This document shows, piece by piece, positions 51,775-63,149 of a stretch of 64,000 bases of DNA. The stretch lies in the NCBI GenBank assembly GCA_032718475.1, contig JAUCBJ010000640.1, positions 1 to 64,000 on the forward strand, read 5' to 3'. Within the stretch, counting starts at the first letter, position 1. Every line of letters begins with the position of its first letter. The translations under genes were made by a program, and so were the position numbers. The stretch is from Nemertoderma westbladi (Eukaryota > Xenacoelomorpha > Nemertodermatida > Nemertodermatidae). Below the pieces are notes generated by a model, which saw only the letters and a program-made list of their open reading frames with translations, did not search any database and was not told the origin of the DNA.

Positions 51775-54700
51775 TACCCCGAGGTGAGTAAATAAAGAGG
51801 GAGTTTAGGTTAATATACCTCCGAGGTGAGTAAATAAAGAGAGAGTTTAGGTTAATATACCTCCGAGGTGAGTAAATAAAGAGAGAGTTTAGGTTAATAT
51901 ACCTCCGAGGTGAGTAAATAAAGAGGGAGTAGTTCAGGTTAATATACCTCCGAGGTGAGTAAATAAAGAGAGAGTTTAGGTTAATATACCTCCGAGGTGA
52001 GTAAATAAAGAGGGAGTAGTTCAGGTTAATATACCTCCGAGGTGAGTAAATAAAGAGGGAGTTTAGGTTAATATACCTCCGAGGTGAGTAAATAAAGAGA
52101 GAGTTCAGGTTAATATACCCCGAGGTGAGTAAATAAAGAGGGAGTTCAGGTTAATATACCCCCGAGGTGAGTAAATAAAGAGGGAGTTCAGGTTAATATA
52201 CCCCGAGGTGAGTAAATAAAGAGGGAGTTCAGGTTAATATACCCCCGAGGTGAGTAAATAAAGAGGGAGTAGTTCAGGTTAATATACCTCCGAGGTGAGT
52301 AAATAAAGAGGGAGTTTAGGTTAATATACCTCCGAGGTGAGTAAATAAAGAGAGAGTTCAGGTTAATATACCCCGAGGTGAGTAAATAAAGAGGGAGTTC
52401 AGGTTAATATACCCCGAGGTGAGTAAATAAAGAGGGAGTTCAGGTTAATATACCCCCGAGGTGAGTAAATAAAGAGGGAGTAGTTCAGGTTAATATACCC
52501 CCGAGGTGAGTAAATAAAGAGAGAGTTTAGGTTAATATACCTCCGAGGTGAGTAAATAAAGAGGGAGTTTAGGTTAATATACCTCCGAGGTGAGTAAATA
52601 AAGAGGGAGTTCAGGTTAATATACCCCGAGGTGAGTAAATAAAGAGGGAGTTTAGGTTAATATACCTCCGAGGTGAGTAAATAAAGAGAGAGTTTAGGTT
52701 AATATACCTCCGAGGTGAGTAAATAAAGAGAGAGTTTAGGTTAATATACCTCCGAGGTGAGTAAATAAAGAGGGAGTAGTTCAGGTTAATATACCTCCGA
52801 GGTGAGTAAATAAAGAGGGAGTAGTTCAGGTTAATATACCCCGAGGTGAGTAAATAAAGAGGGAGTTCAGGTTAATATACCCCGAGGTGAGTAAATAAAG
52901 AGGGAGTTTAGGTTAATATACCTCCGAGGTGAGTAAATAAAGAGGGAGTTTAGGTTAATATACCTCCGAGGTGAGTAAATAAAGAGAGAGTTTAGGTTAA
53001 TATACCTCCGAGGTGAGTAAATAAAGAGAGAGTTTAGGTTAATATACCTCCGAGGTGAGTAAATAAAGAGAGAGTTTAGGTTAATATACCTCCGAGGTGA
53101 GTAAATAAAGAGGGAGTAGTTCAGGTTAATATACCTCCGAGGTGAGTAAATAAAGAGAGAGTTTAGGTTAATATACCTCCGAGGTGAGTAAATAAAGAGA
53201 GAGTTTAGGTTAATATACCTCCGAGGTGAGTAAATAAAGAGAGAGTTTAGGTTAATATACCCCCGAGGTGAGTAAATAAAGAGGGAGTTTAGGTTAATAT
53301 ACCTCCGAGGTGAGTAAATAAAGAGAGAGTTTAGGTTAATATACCTCCGAGGTGAGTAAATAAAGAGAGAGTTTAGGTTAATATACCTCCGAGGTGAGTA
53401 AATAAAGAGGGAGTAGTTCAGGTTAATATACCTCCGAGGTGAGTAAATAAAGAGAGAGTTTAGGTTAATATACCTCCGAGGTGAGTAAATAAAGAGGGAG
53501 TAGTTCAGGTTAATATACCTCCGAGGTGAGTAAATAAAGAGAGAGTTTAGGTTAATATACCTCCGAGGTGAGTAAATAAAGAGGGAGTAGTTCAGGTTAA
53601 TATACCTCCGAGGTGAGTAAATAAAGAGGGAGTTTAGGTTAATATACCTCCGAGGTGAGTAAATAAAGAGAGAGTTCAGGTTAATATACCTCCGAGGTGA
53701 GTAAATAAAGAGGGAGTAGTTCAGGTTAATATACCTCCGAGGTGAGTAAATAAAGAGAGAGTTTAGGTTAATATACCTCCGAGGTGAGTAAATAAAGAGG
53801 GAGTAGTTCAGGTTAATATACCTCCGAGGTGAGTAAATAAAGAGGGAGTTCAGGTTAATATACCCCGAGGTGAGTAAATAAAGAGAGAGTTTAGGTTAAT
53901 ATACCTCCGAGGTGAGTAAATAAAGAGGGAGTAGTTCAGGTTAATATACCTCCGAGGTGAGTAAATAAAGAGGGAGTTCAGGTTAATATACCCCGAGGTG
54001 AGTAAATAAAGAGGGAGTTTAGGTTAATATACCTCCGAGGTGAGTAAATAAAGAGGGAGTAGTTCAGGTTAATATACCTCCGAGGTGAGTAAATAAAGAG
54101 GGAGTAGTTCAGGTTAATATACCTCCGAGGTGAGTAAATAAAGAGGGAGTAGTTCAGGTTAATATACCTCCGAGGTGAGTAAATAAAGAGGGAGTAGTTC
54201 AGGTTAATATACCTCCGAGGTGAGTAAATAAAGAGAGAGTTTAGGTTAATATACCTCCGAGGTGAGTAAATAAAGAGGGAGTTTAGGTTAATATACCTCC
54301 GAGGTGAGTAAATAAAGAGGGAGTTCAGGTTAATATACCCCGAGGTGAGTAAATAAAGAGAGAGTTCAGGTTAATATACCTCCGAGGTGAGTAAATAAAG
54401 AGAGAGTTCAGGTTAATATACCCCCGAGGTGAGTAAATAAAGAGAGAGTTTAGGTTAATATACCTCCGAGGTGAGTAAATAAAGAGAGAGTTTAGGTTAA
54501 TATACCTCCGAGGTGAGTAAATAAAGAGAGAGTTTAGGTTAATATACCTCCGAGGTGAGTAAATAAAGAGAGAGTTCAGGTTAATATACCCCCGAGGTGA
54601 GTAAATAAAGATATAGTTTAGGTTAATATACCCCCGAGGTGAGTAAATAAAGATATAGTTTAGGTTAATATACCCCCGAGGTGAGTAAATAAAGAGGGAG

Positions 54701-56060
54701 TTTAGGTTAATATACCTCCGAGGTGAGTAAATAAAGAGAGAGTTTAGGTTAATATACCTCCGAGGTGAGTAAATAAAGAGGGAGTTTAGGTTAATATACC
54801 TCCGAGGTGAGTAAATAAAGAGAGAGTAGTTCAGGTTAATATACCTCCGAGGTGAGTAAATAAAGAGGGAGTAGTTCAGGTTAATATACCCCCGAGGTGA
54901 GTAAATAAAGAGAGAGTTTAGGTTAATATACCTCCGAGGTGAGTAAATAAAGAGGGAGTTTAGGTTAATATACCCCCGAGGTGAGTAAATAAAGAGAGAG
55001 TTTAGGTTAATATACCCCCGAGGTGAGTAAATAAAGAGAGAGTTCAGGTTAATATACCCCCGAGGTGAGTAAATAAAGAGAGAGTTTAGGTTAATATACC
55101 TCCGAGGTGAGTAAATAAAGAGGGAGTAGTTCAGGTTAATATACCTCCGAGGTGAGTAAATAAAGAGAGAGTTTAGGTTAATATACCTCCGAGGTGAGTA
55201 AATAAAGAGGGAGTAGTTCAGGTTAATATACCTCCGAGGTGAGTAAATAAAGAGAGAGTTTAGGTTAATATACCCCCGAGGTGAGTAAATAAAGAGAGAG
55301 TTCAGGTTAATATACCTCCGAGGTGAGTAAATAAAGAGAGAGTTCAGGTTAATATACCTCCGAGGTGAGTAAATAAAGAGGGAGTTTAGGTTAATATACC
55401 CCCGAGGTGAGTAAATAAAGAGGGAGTAGTTCAGGTTAATATACCTCCGAGGTGAGTAAATAAAGAGGGAGTTTAGGTTAATATACCTCCGAGGTGAGTA
55501 AATAAAGAAGGAGTAGTTCAGGTTAATATACCTCCGAGGTGAGTAAATAAAGAGAGAGTTTAGGTTAATATACCTCCGAGGTGAGTAAATAAAGAGAGAG
55601 TTTAGGTTAATATACCTCCGAGGTGAGTAAATAAAGAGAGAGTTTAGGTTAATATACCTCCGAGGTGAGTAAATAAAGAGGGAGTAGTTCAGGTTAATAT
55701 ACCTCCGAGGTGAGTAAATAAAGAGAGAGTTTAGGTTAATATACCCCCGAGGTGAGTAAATAAAGAGAGAGTTCAGGTTAATATACCTCCGAGGTGAGTA
55801 AATAAAGAGGGAGTAGTTCAGGTTAATATACCTCCGAGGTGAGTAAATAAAGAGGGAGTTTAGGTTAATATACTTCCGAGGTGAGTAAATAAAGAGGGAG
55901 TTTAGGTTAATATACCTCCGAGGTGAGTAAATAAAGAGGGAGTAGTTCAGGTTAATATACCTCCGAGGTGAGTAAATAAAGAGAGAGTTTAGGTTAATAT
56001 ACCTCCGAGGTGAGTAAATAAAGAGGGAGTAGTTCAGGTTAATATACCCCGAGGTGAGTA
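51775..56060 (+). repeat. Zone where 41-bp units reappear
   Basis: ATACCCCGAGG units occur at about 51776, 52118, 52200, 52371, 52410, 52622, 52840, 52880, 53864, 53991, 54340 and 56046. I saw none after that to the window end. Two adjacent GATATAG units sit at 54610 and 54652. Confidence 0.65.
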
Positions 56061-57839
56061 AATAAAGAGGGAGTAGTTCAGGTTAATATACCTCCGAGGT
56101 GAGTAAATAAAGAGAGAGTTTAGGTTAATATACCTCCGAGGTGAGTAAATAAAGAGAGAGTTTAGGTTAATATACCCCCGAGGTGAGTAAATAAAGAGAG
56201 AGTAGTTCAGGTTAATATACCCCCGAGGTGAGTAAATAAAGAGAGAGTTTAGGTTAATATACCTCCGAGGTGAGTAAATAAAGAGGGAGTAGTTCAGGTT
56301 AATATACCCCCGAGGTGAGTAAATAAAGAGGGAGTAGTTCAGGTTAATATACCTCCGAGGTGAGTAAATAAAGAGAGAGTTTAGGTTAATATACCTCCGA
56401 GGTGAGTAAATAAAGAGGGAGTAGTTCAGGTTAATATACCTCCGAGGTGAGTAAATAAAGAGAGAGTTTAGGTTAATATACCTCCGAGGTGAGTAAATAA
56501 AGAGGGAGTAGTTCAGGTTAATATACCCCCGAGGTGAGTAAATAAAGAGAGAGTTTAGGTTAATATACCTCCGAGGTGAGTAAATAAAGAGGGAGTTTAG
56601 GTTAATATACCTCCGAGGTGAGTAAATAAAGAGGGAGTTTAGGTTAATATACCTCCGAGGTGAGTAAATAAAGAGGGAGTAGTTCAGGTTAATATACCTC
56701 CGAGGTGAGTAAATAAAGAGGGAGTAGTTCAGGTTAATATACCTCCGAGGTGAGTAAATAAAGAGAGAGTTTAGGTTAATATACCTCCGAGGTGAGTAAA
56801 TAAAGAGGGAGTTCAGGTTAATATACCTCCGAGGTGAGTAAATAAAGAGGGAGTTCAGGTTAATATACCTCCGAGGTGAGTAAATAAAGAGAGAGTTTAG
56901 GTTAATATACCCCCGAGGTGAGTAAATAAAGAGGGAGTAGTTCAGGTTAATATACCTCCGAGGTGAGTAAATAAAGAGAGAGTTTAGGTTAATATACCTC
57001 CGAGGTGAGTAAATAAAGAGAGAGTTTAGGTTAATATACCTCCGAGGTGAGTAAATAAAGAGGGAGTTTAGGTTAATATACCTCCGAGGTGAGTAAATAA
57101 AGAGGGAGTAGTTCAGGTTAATATACCTCCGAGGTGAGTAAATAAAGAGAGAGTTTAGGTTAATATACCTCCGAGGTGAGTAAATAAAGAGGGAGTTTAG
57201 GTTAATATACCTCCGAGGTGAGTAAATAAAGAGAGAGTTTAGGTTAATATACCTCCGAGGTGAGTAAATAAAGAGGGAGTTTAGGTTAATATACCTCCGA
57301 GGTGAGTAAATAAAGAGAGAGTTTAGGTTAATATACCTCCGAGGTGAGTAAATAAAGAGGGAGTTTAGGTTAATATACCTCCGAGGTGAGTAAATAAAGA
57401 GAGAGTTTAGGTTAATATACCTCCGAGGTGAGTAAATAAAGAGGGAGTTTAGGTTAATATACCTCCGAGGTGAGTAAATAAAGAGGGAGTAGTTCAGGTT
57501 AATATACCTCCGAGGTGAGTAAATAAAGAGGGAGTAGTTCAGGTTAATATACCTCCGAGGTGAGTAAATAAAGAGGGAGTAGTTCAGGTTAATATACCTC
57601 CGAGGTGAGTAAATAAAGAGGGAGTAGTTCAGGTTAATATACCTCCGAGGTGAGTAAATAAAGAGGGAGTAGTTCAGGTTAATATACCTCCGAGGTGAGT
57701 AAATAAAGAGGGAGTTCAGGTTAATATACCTCCGAGGTGAGTAAATAAAGAGGGAGTTCAGGTTAATATACCTCCGAGGTGAGTAAATAAAGAGAGAGTT
57801 TAGGTTAATATACCTCCGAGGTGAGTAAATAAAGAGGGA

Positions 57840-60540
57840 GTAGTTCAGGTTAATATACCTCCGAGGTGAGTAAATAAAGAGGGAGTAGTTCAGGTTAATA
57901 TACCTCCGAGGTGAGTAAATAAAGAGGGAGTTTAGGTTAATATACCTCCGAGGTGAGTAAATAAAGAGGGAGTTTAGGTTAATATACCCCCGAGGTGAGT
58001 AAATAAAGAGGGAGTTTAGGTTAATATACCCCCGAGGTGAGTAAATAAAGAGAGAGTTTAGGTTAATATACCTCCGAGGTGAGTAAATAAAGAGGGAGTA
58101 GTTCAGGTTAATATACCTCCGAGGTGAGTAAATAAAGAGGGAGTAGTTCAGGTTAATATACCTCCGAGGTGAGTAAATAAAGAGGGAGTTTAGGTTAATA
58201 TACCTCCGAGGTGAGTAAATAAAGAGGGAGTTTAGGTTAATATACCCCCGAGGTGAGTAAATAAAGAGGGAGTTTAGGTTAATATACCTCCGAGGTGAGT
58301 AAATAAAGAGAGAGTTTAGGTTAATATACCTCCGAGGTGAGTAAATAAAGAGAGAGTTTAGGTTAATATACCTCCGAGGTGAGTAAATAAAGAGGGAGTT
58401 TAGGTTAATATACCTCCGAGGTGAGTAAATAAAGAGAGAGTTTAGGTTAATATACCTCCGAGGTGAGTAAATAAAGAGAGAGTTTAGGTTAATATACCTC
58501 CGAGGTGAGTAAATAAAGAGGGAGTTTAGGTTAATATACCTCCGAGGTGAGTAAATAAAGAGGGAGTAGTTCAGGTTAATATACCTCCGAGGTGAGTAAA
58601 TAAAGAGAGAGTTCAGGTTAATATACCCCCGAGGTCAGTAAATAAAGAGAGAGTTTAGGTTAATATACCTCCGAGGTGAGTAAATAAAGAGGGAGTAGTT
58701 CAGGTTAATATACCTCCGAGGTGAGTAAATAAAGAGGGAGTAGTTCAGGTTAATATACCTCCGAGGTGAGTAAATAAAGAGGGAGTAGTTCAGGTTAATA
58801 TACCTCCGAGGTGAGTAAATAAAGAGGGAGTTCAGGTTAATATACCTCCGAGGTGAGTAAATAAAGAGGGAGTTCAGGTTAATATACCTCCGAGGTGAGT
58901 AAATAAAGAGGGAGTAGTTCAGGTTAATATACCTCCGAGGTGAGTAAATAAAGAGAGAGTTCAGGTTAATATACCCCCGAGGTCAGTAAATAAAGAGAGA
59001 GTTTAGGTTAATATACCTCCGAGGTGAGTAAATAAAGAGGGAGTAGTTCAGGTTAATATACCTCCGAGGTGAGTAAATAAAGAGGGAGTAGTTCAGGTTA
59101 ATATACCTCCGAGGTGAGTAAATAAAGAGGGAGTAGTTCAGGTTAATATACCTCCGAGGTGAGTAAATAAAGAGGGAGTTCAGGTTAATATACCTCCGAG
59201 GTGAGTAAATAAAGAGGGAGTTCAGGTTAATATACCTCCGAGGTGAGTAAATAAAGAGGGAGTAGTTCAGGTTAATATACCTCCGAGGTGAGTAAATAAA
59301 GAGGGAGTAGTTCAGGTTAATATACCTCCGAGGTGAGTAAATAAAGAGGGAGTAGTTCAGGTTAATATACCTCCGAGGTGAGTAAATAAAGAGGGAGTAG
59401 TTCAGGTTAATATACCTCCGAGGTGAGTAAATAAAGAGGGAGTTTAGGTTAATATACCTCCGAGGTGAGTAAATAAAGAGGGAGTTTAGGTTAATATACC
59501 TCCGAGGTGAGTAAATAAAGAGAGAGTTTAGGTTAATATACCTCCGTTGTGAGTAAATAAAGAGGGAGTTTAGGTTAATATACCTCCGAGGTGAGTAAAT
59601 AAAGAGAGAGTTTAGGTTAATATACCTCCGAGGTGAGTAAATAAAGAGGGAGTAGTTCAGGTTAATATACCTCCGAGGTGAGTAAATAAAGAGGGAGTAG
59701 TTCAGGTTAATATACCTCCGAGGTGAGTAAATAAAGAGGGAGTAGTTCAGGTTAATATACCTCCGAGGTGAGTAAATAAAGAGGGAGTAGTTCAGGTTAA
59801 TATACCTCCGAGGTGAGTAAATAAAGAGGGAGTTCAGGTTAATATACCTCCGAGGTGAGTAAATAAAGAGGGAGTTCAGGTTAATATACCTCCGAGGTGA
59901 GTAAATAAAGAGAGAGTTTAGGTTAATATACCTCCGAGGTGAGTAAATAAAGAGGGAGTAGTTCAGGTTAATATACCCCCGAGGTGAGTAAATAAAGAGG
60001 GAGTAGTTCAGGTTAATATACCTCCGAGGTGAGTAAATAAAGAGAGAGTTTAGGTTAATATACCCCCGAGGTGAGTAAATAAAGAGGGAGTAGTTCAGGT
60101 TAATATACCCCCGAGGTGAGTAAATAAAGTGGGAGTAGTTCAGGTTAATATACCTCCGAGGTGAGTAAATAAAGAGGGAGTTTAGGTTAATATACCTCCG
60201 AGGTGAGTAAATAAAGAGGGAGTTTAGGTTAATATACCCCCGAGGTGAGTAAATAAAGAGGGAGTTTAGGTTAATATACCCCCGAGGTGAGTAAATAAAG
60301 AGAGAGTTTAGGTTAATATACCTCCGAGGTGAGTAAATAAAGAGGGAGTAGTTCAGGTTAATATGCCTCCGAGGTGAGTAAATAAAGAGGGAGTAGTTCA
60401 GGTTAATATACCTTCGAGGTGAGTAAATAAAGAGGGAGTTTAGGTTAATATACCTCCGAGGTGAGTAAATAAAGAGGGAGTTTAGGTTAATATACCCCCG
60501 AGGTGAGTAAATAAAGAGGGAGTTTAGGTTAATATACCTC
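57840..60540 (+). repeat. Long-range duplication, offset 2250 bp
   Basis: Variant order from about 57880 to 58290 matches about 60130 to 60540 (for example 58021 with 60271). The right copy has private changes near 60129 (AAAGTGGG), 60365 (ATATGCCTCC) and 60414 (CCTTCGAGG), so it has diverged by point mutation since copying. Confidence 0.65.
58583..59278 (+). repeat. 348-bp tandem duplication marked by GGTCAG
   Basis: The private GAGGTCAGT unit at 58631 recurs at 58979, 348 bp later, with the same order of 42- and 45-bp neighbours on both sides. As this marker was seen nowhere else, the duplication is recent and affected eight units. Confidence 0.85.
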
Positions 60541-63149
60541 CGAGGTGAGTAAATAAAGAGAGAGTTTAGGTTAATATACCTCCGAGGTGAGTAAATAAAG
60601 AGGGAGTTTAGGTTAATATACCCCCGAGGTGAGTAAATAAAGAGAGAGTTTAGGTTAATATACCTCCGAGGTGAGTAAATAAAGAGAGAGTTTAGGTTAA
60701 TATACCTCCGAGGTGAGTAAATAAAGAGGGAGTTTAGGTTAATATACCCCCGAGGTGAGTAAATAAAGAGAGAGTTTAGGTTAATATACCTCCGAGGTGA
60801 GTAAATAAAGAGAGAGTTCAGGTTAATATACCTCCGAGGTGAGTAAATAAAGAGGGAGTAGTTCAGGTTAATATACCTCCGAGGTGAGTAAATAAAGAGG
60901 GAGTTCAGGTTAATATACCCCCGAGGTGAGTAAATAAAGAGAGAGTTTAGGTTAATATACCTCCGAGGTGAGTAAATAAAGAGAGAGTTTAGGTTAATAT
61001 ACCTCCGAGGTGAGTAAATAAAGAGAGAGTTTAGGTTAATATACCTCCGAGGTGAGTAAATAAAGAGAGAGTTCAGGTTAATATACCTCCGAGGTGAGTA
61101 AATAAAGAGAGAGTTTAGGTTAATATACCTCCGAGGTGAGTAAATAAAGAGAGAGTTTAGGTTAATATACCTCCGAGGTGAGTAAATAAAGAGGGAGTAG
61201 TTCAGGTTAATATACCTCCGAGGTGAGTAAATAAAGAGAGAGTAGTTCAGGTTAATATACCCCCGAGGTGAGTAAATAAAGAGAGAGTTTAGGTTAATAT
61301 ACCTCCGAGGTGAGTAAATAAAGAGAGAGTTTAGGTTAATATACCTCCGAGGTGAGTAAATAAAGAGAGAGTTTAGGTTAATATACCTCCGAGGTGAGTA
61401 AATAAAGAGAGAGTTTAGGTTAATATACCTCCGAGGTGAGTAAATAAAGAGAGAGTTTAGGTTAATATACCCCCGAGGTGAGTAAATAAAGAGAGAGTTT
61501 AGGTTAATATACCTCCGAGGTGAGTAAATAAAGAGAGAGTTTAGGTTAATATACCTCCGAGGTGAGTAAATAAAGAGAGAGTTTAGGTTAATATACCTCC
61601 GAGGTGAGTAAATAAAGAGAGAGTTTAGGTTAATATACCTCCGAGGTGAGTAAATAAAGAGAGAGTTTAGGTTAATATACCCCCGAGGTGAGTAAATAAA
61701 GAGAGAGTTCAGGTTAATATACCTCCGAGGTGAGTAAATAAAGAGAGAGTTTAGGTTAATATACCCCCGAGGTGAGTAAATAAAGAGAGAGTTTAGGTTA
61801 ATATACCTCCGAGGTGAGTAAATAAAGAGAGAGTTTAGGTTAATATACCTCCGAGGTGAGTAAATAAAGAGAGAGTTTAGGTTAATATACCTCCGAGGTG
61901 AGTAAATAAAGAGAGAGTTTAGGTTAATATACCTCCGAGGTGAGTAAATAAAGAGAGAGTTTAGGTTAATATACCTCCGAGGTGAGTAAATAAAGAGAGA
62001 GTTTAGGTTAATATACCCCCGAGGTGAGTAAATAAAGAGAGAGTTTAGGTTAATATACCCCCGAGGTGAGTAAATAAAGAGAGAGTTTAGGTTAATATAC
62101 CTCCGAGGTGAGTAAATAAAGAGAGAGTTTAGGTTAATATACCTCCGAGGTGAGTAAATAAAGAGAGAGTTTAGGTTAATATACCTCCGAGGTGAGTAAA
62201 TAAAGAGAGAGTTTAGGTTAATATACCTCCGAGGTGAGTAAATAAAGAGAGAGTTTAGGTTAATATACCTCCGAGGTGAGTAAATAAAGAGAGAGTTTAG
62301 GTTAATATACCCCCGAGGTGAGTAAATAAAGAGAGAGTTTAGGTTAATATACCCCCGAGGTGAGTAAATAAAGAGAGAGTTTAGGTTAATATACCTCCGA
62401 GGTGAGTAAATAAAGAGAGAGTTTAGGTTAATATACCCCCGAGGTGAGTAAATAAAGAGAGAGTTTAGGTTAATATACCCCCGAGGTGAGTAAATAAAGA
62501 GAGAGTTTAGGTTAATATACCTCCGAGGTGAGTAAATAAAGAGAGAGTTTAGGTTAATATACCCCCGAGGTGAGTAAATAAAGAGAGAGTTCAGGTTAAC
62601 ATACCCCCGAGGTGAGTAAATAAAGAGAGAGTTTAGGTTAATATACCTCCGAGGTGAGTAAATAAAGAGAGAGTTTAGGTTAATATACCCCCGAGGTGAG
62701 TAAATAAAGAGAGAGTTTAGGTTAATATACCTCCGAGGTGAGTAAATAAAGAGAGAGTTTAGGTTAATATACCCCCGAGGTGAGTAAATAAAGAGAGAGT
62801 TCAGGTTAATATACCTCCGAGGTGAGTAAATAAAGAGAGAGTTTAGGTTAATATACCCCCGAGGTGAGTAAATAAAGAGAGAGTTTAGGTTAATATACCT
62901 CCGAGGTGAGTAAATAAAGAGGGAGTAGTTCAGGTTAATATACCTCCGAGGTGAGTAAATAAAGAGGGAGTTCAGGTTAATATACCCCCGAGGTGAGTAA
63001 ATAAAGAGAGAGTTTAGGTTAATATACCTCCGAGGTGAGTAAATAAAGAGAGAGTTTAGGTTAATATACCCCCGAGGTGAGTAAATAAAGAGAGAGTTTA
63101 GGTTAATATACCCCCGAGGTGAGTAAATAAAGAGAGAGTTCAGGTTAAT

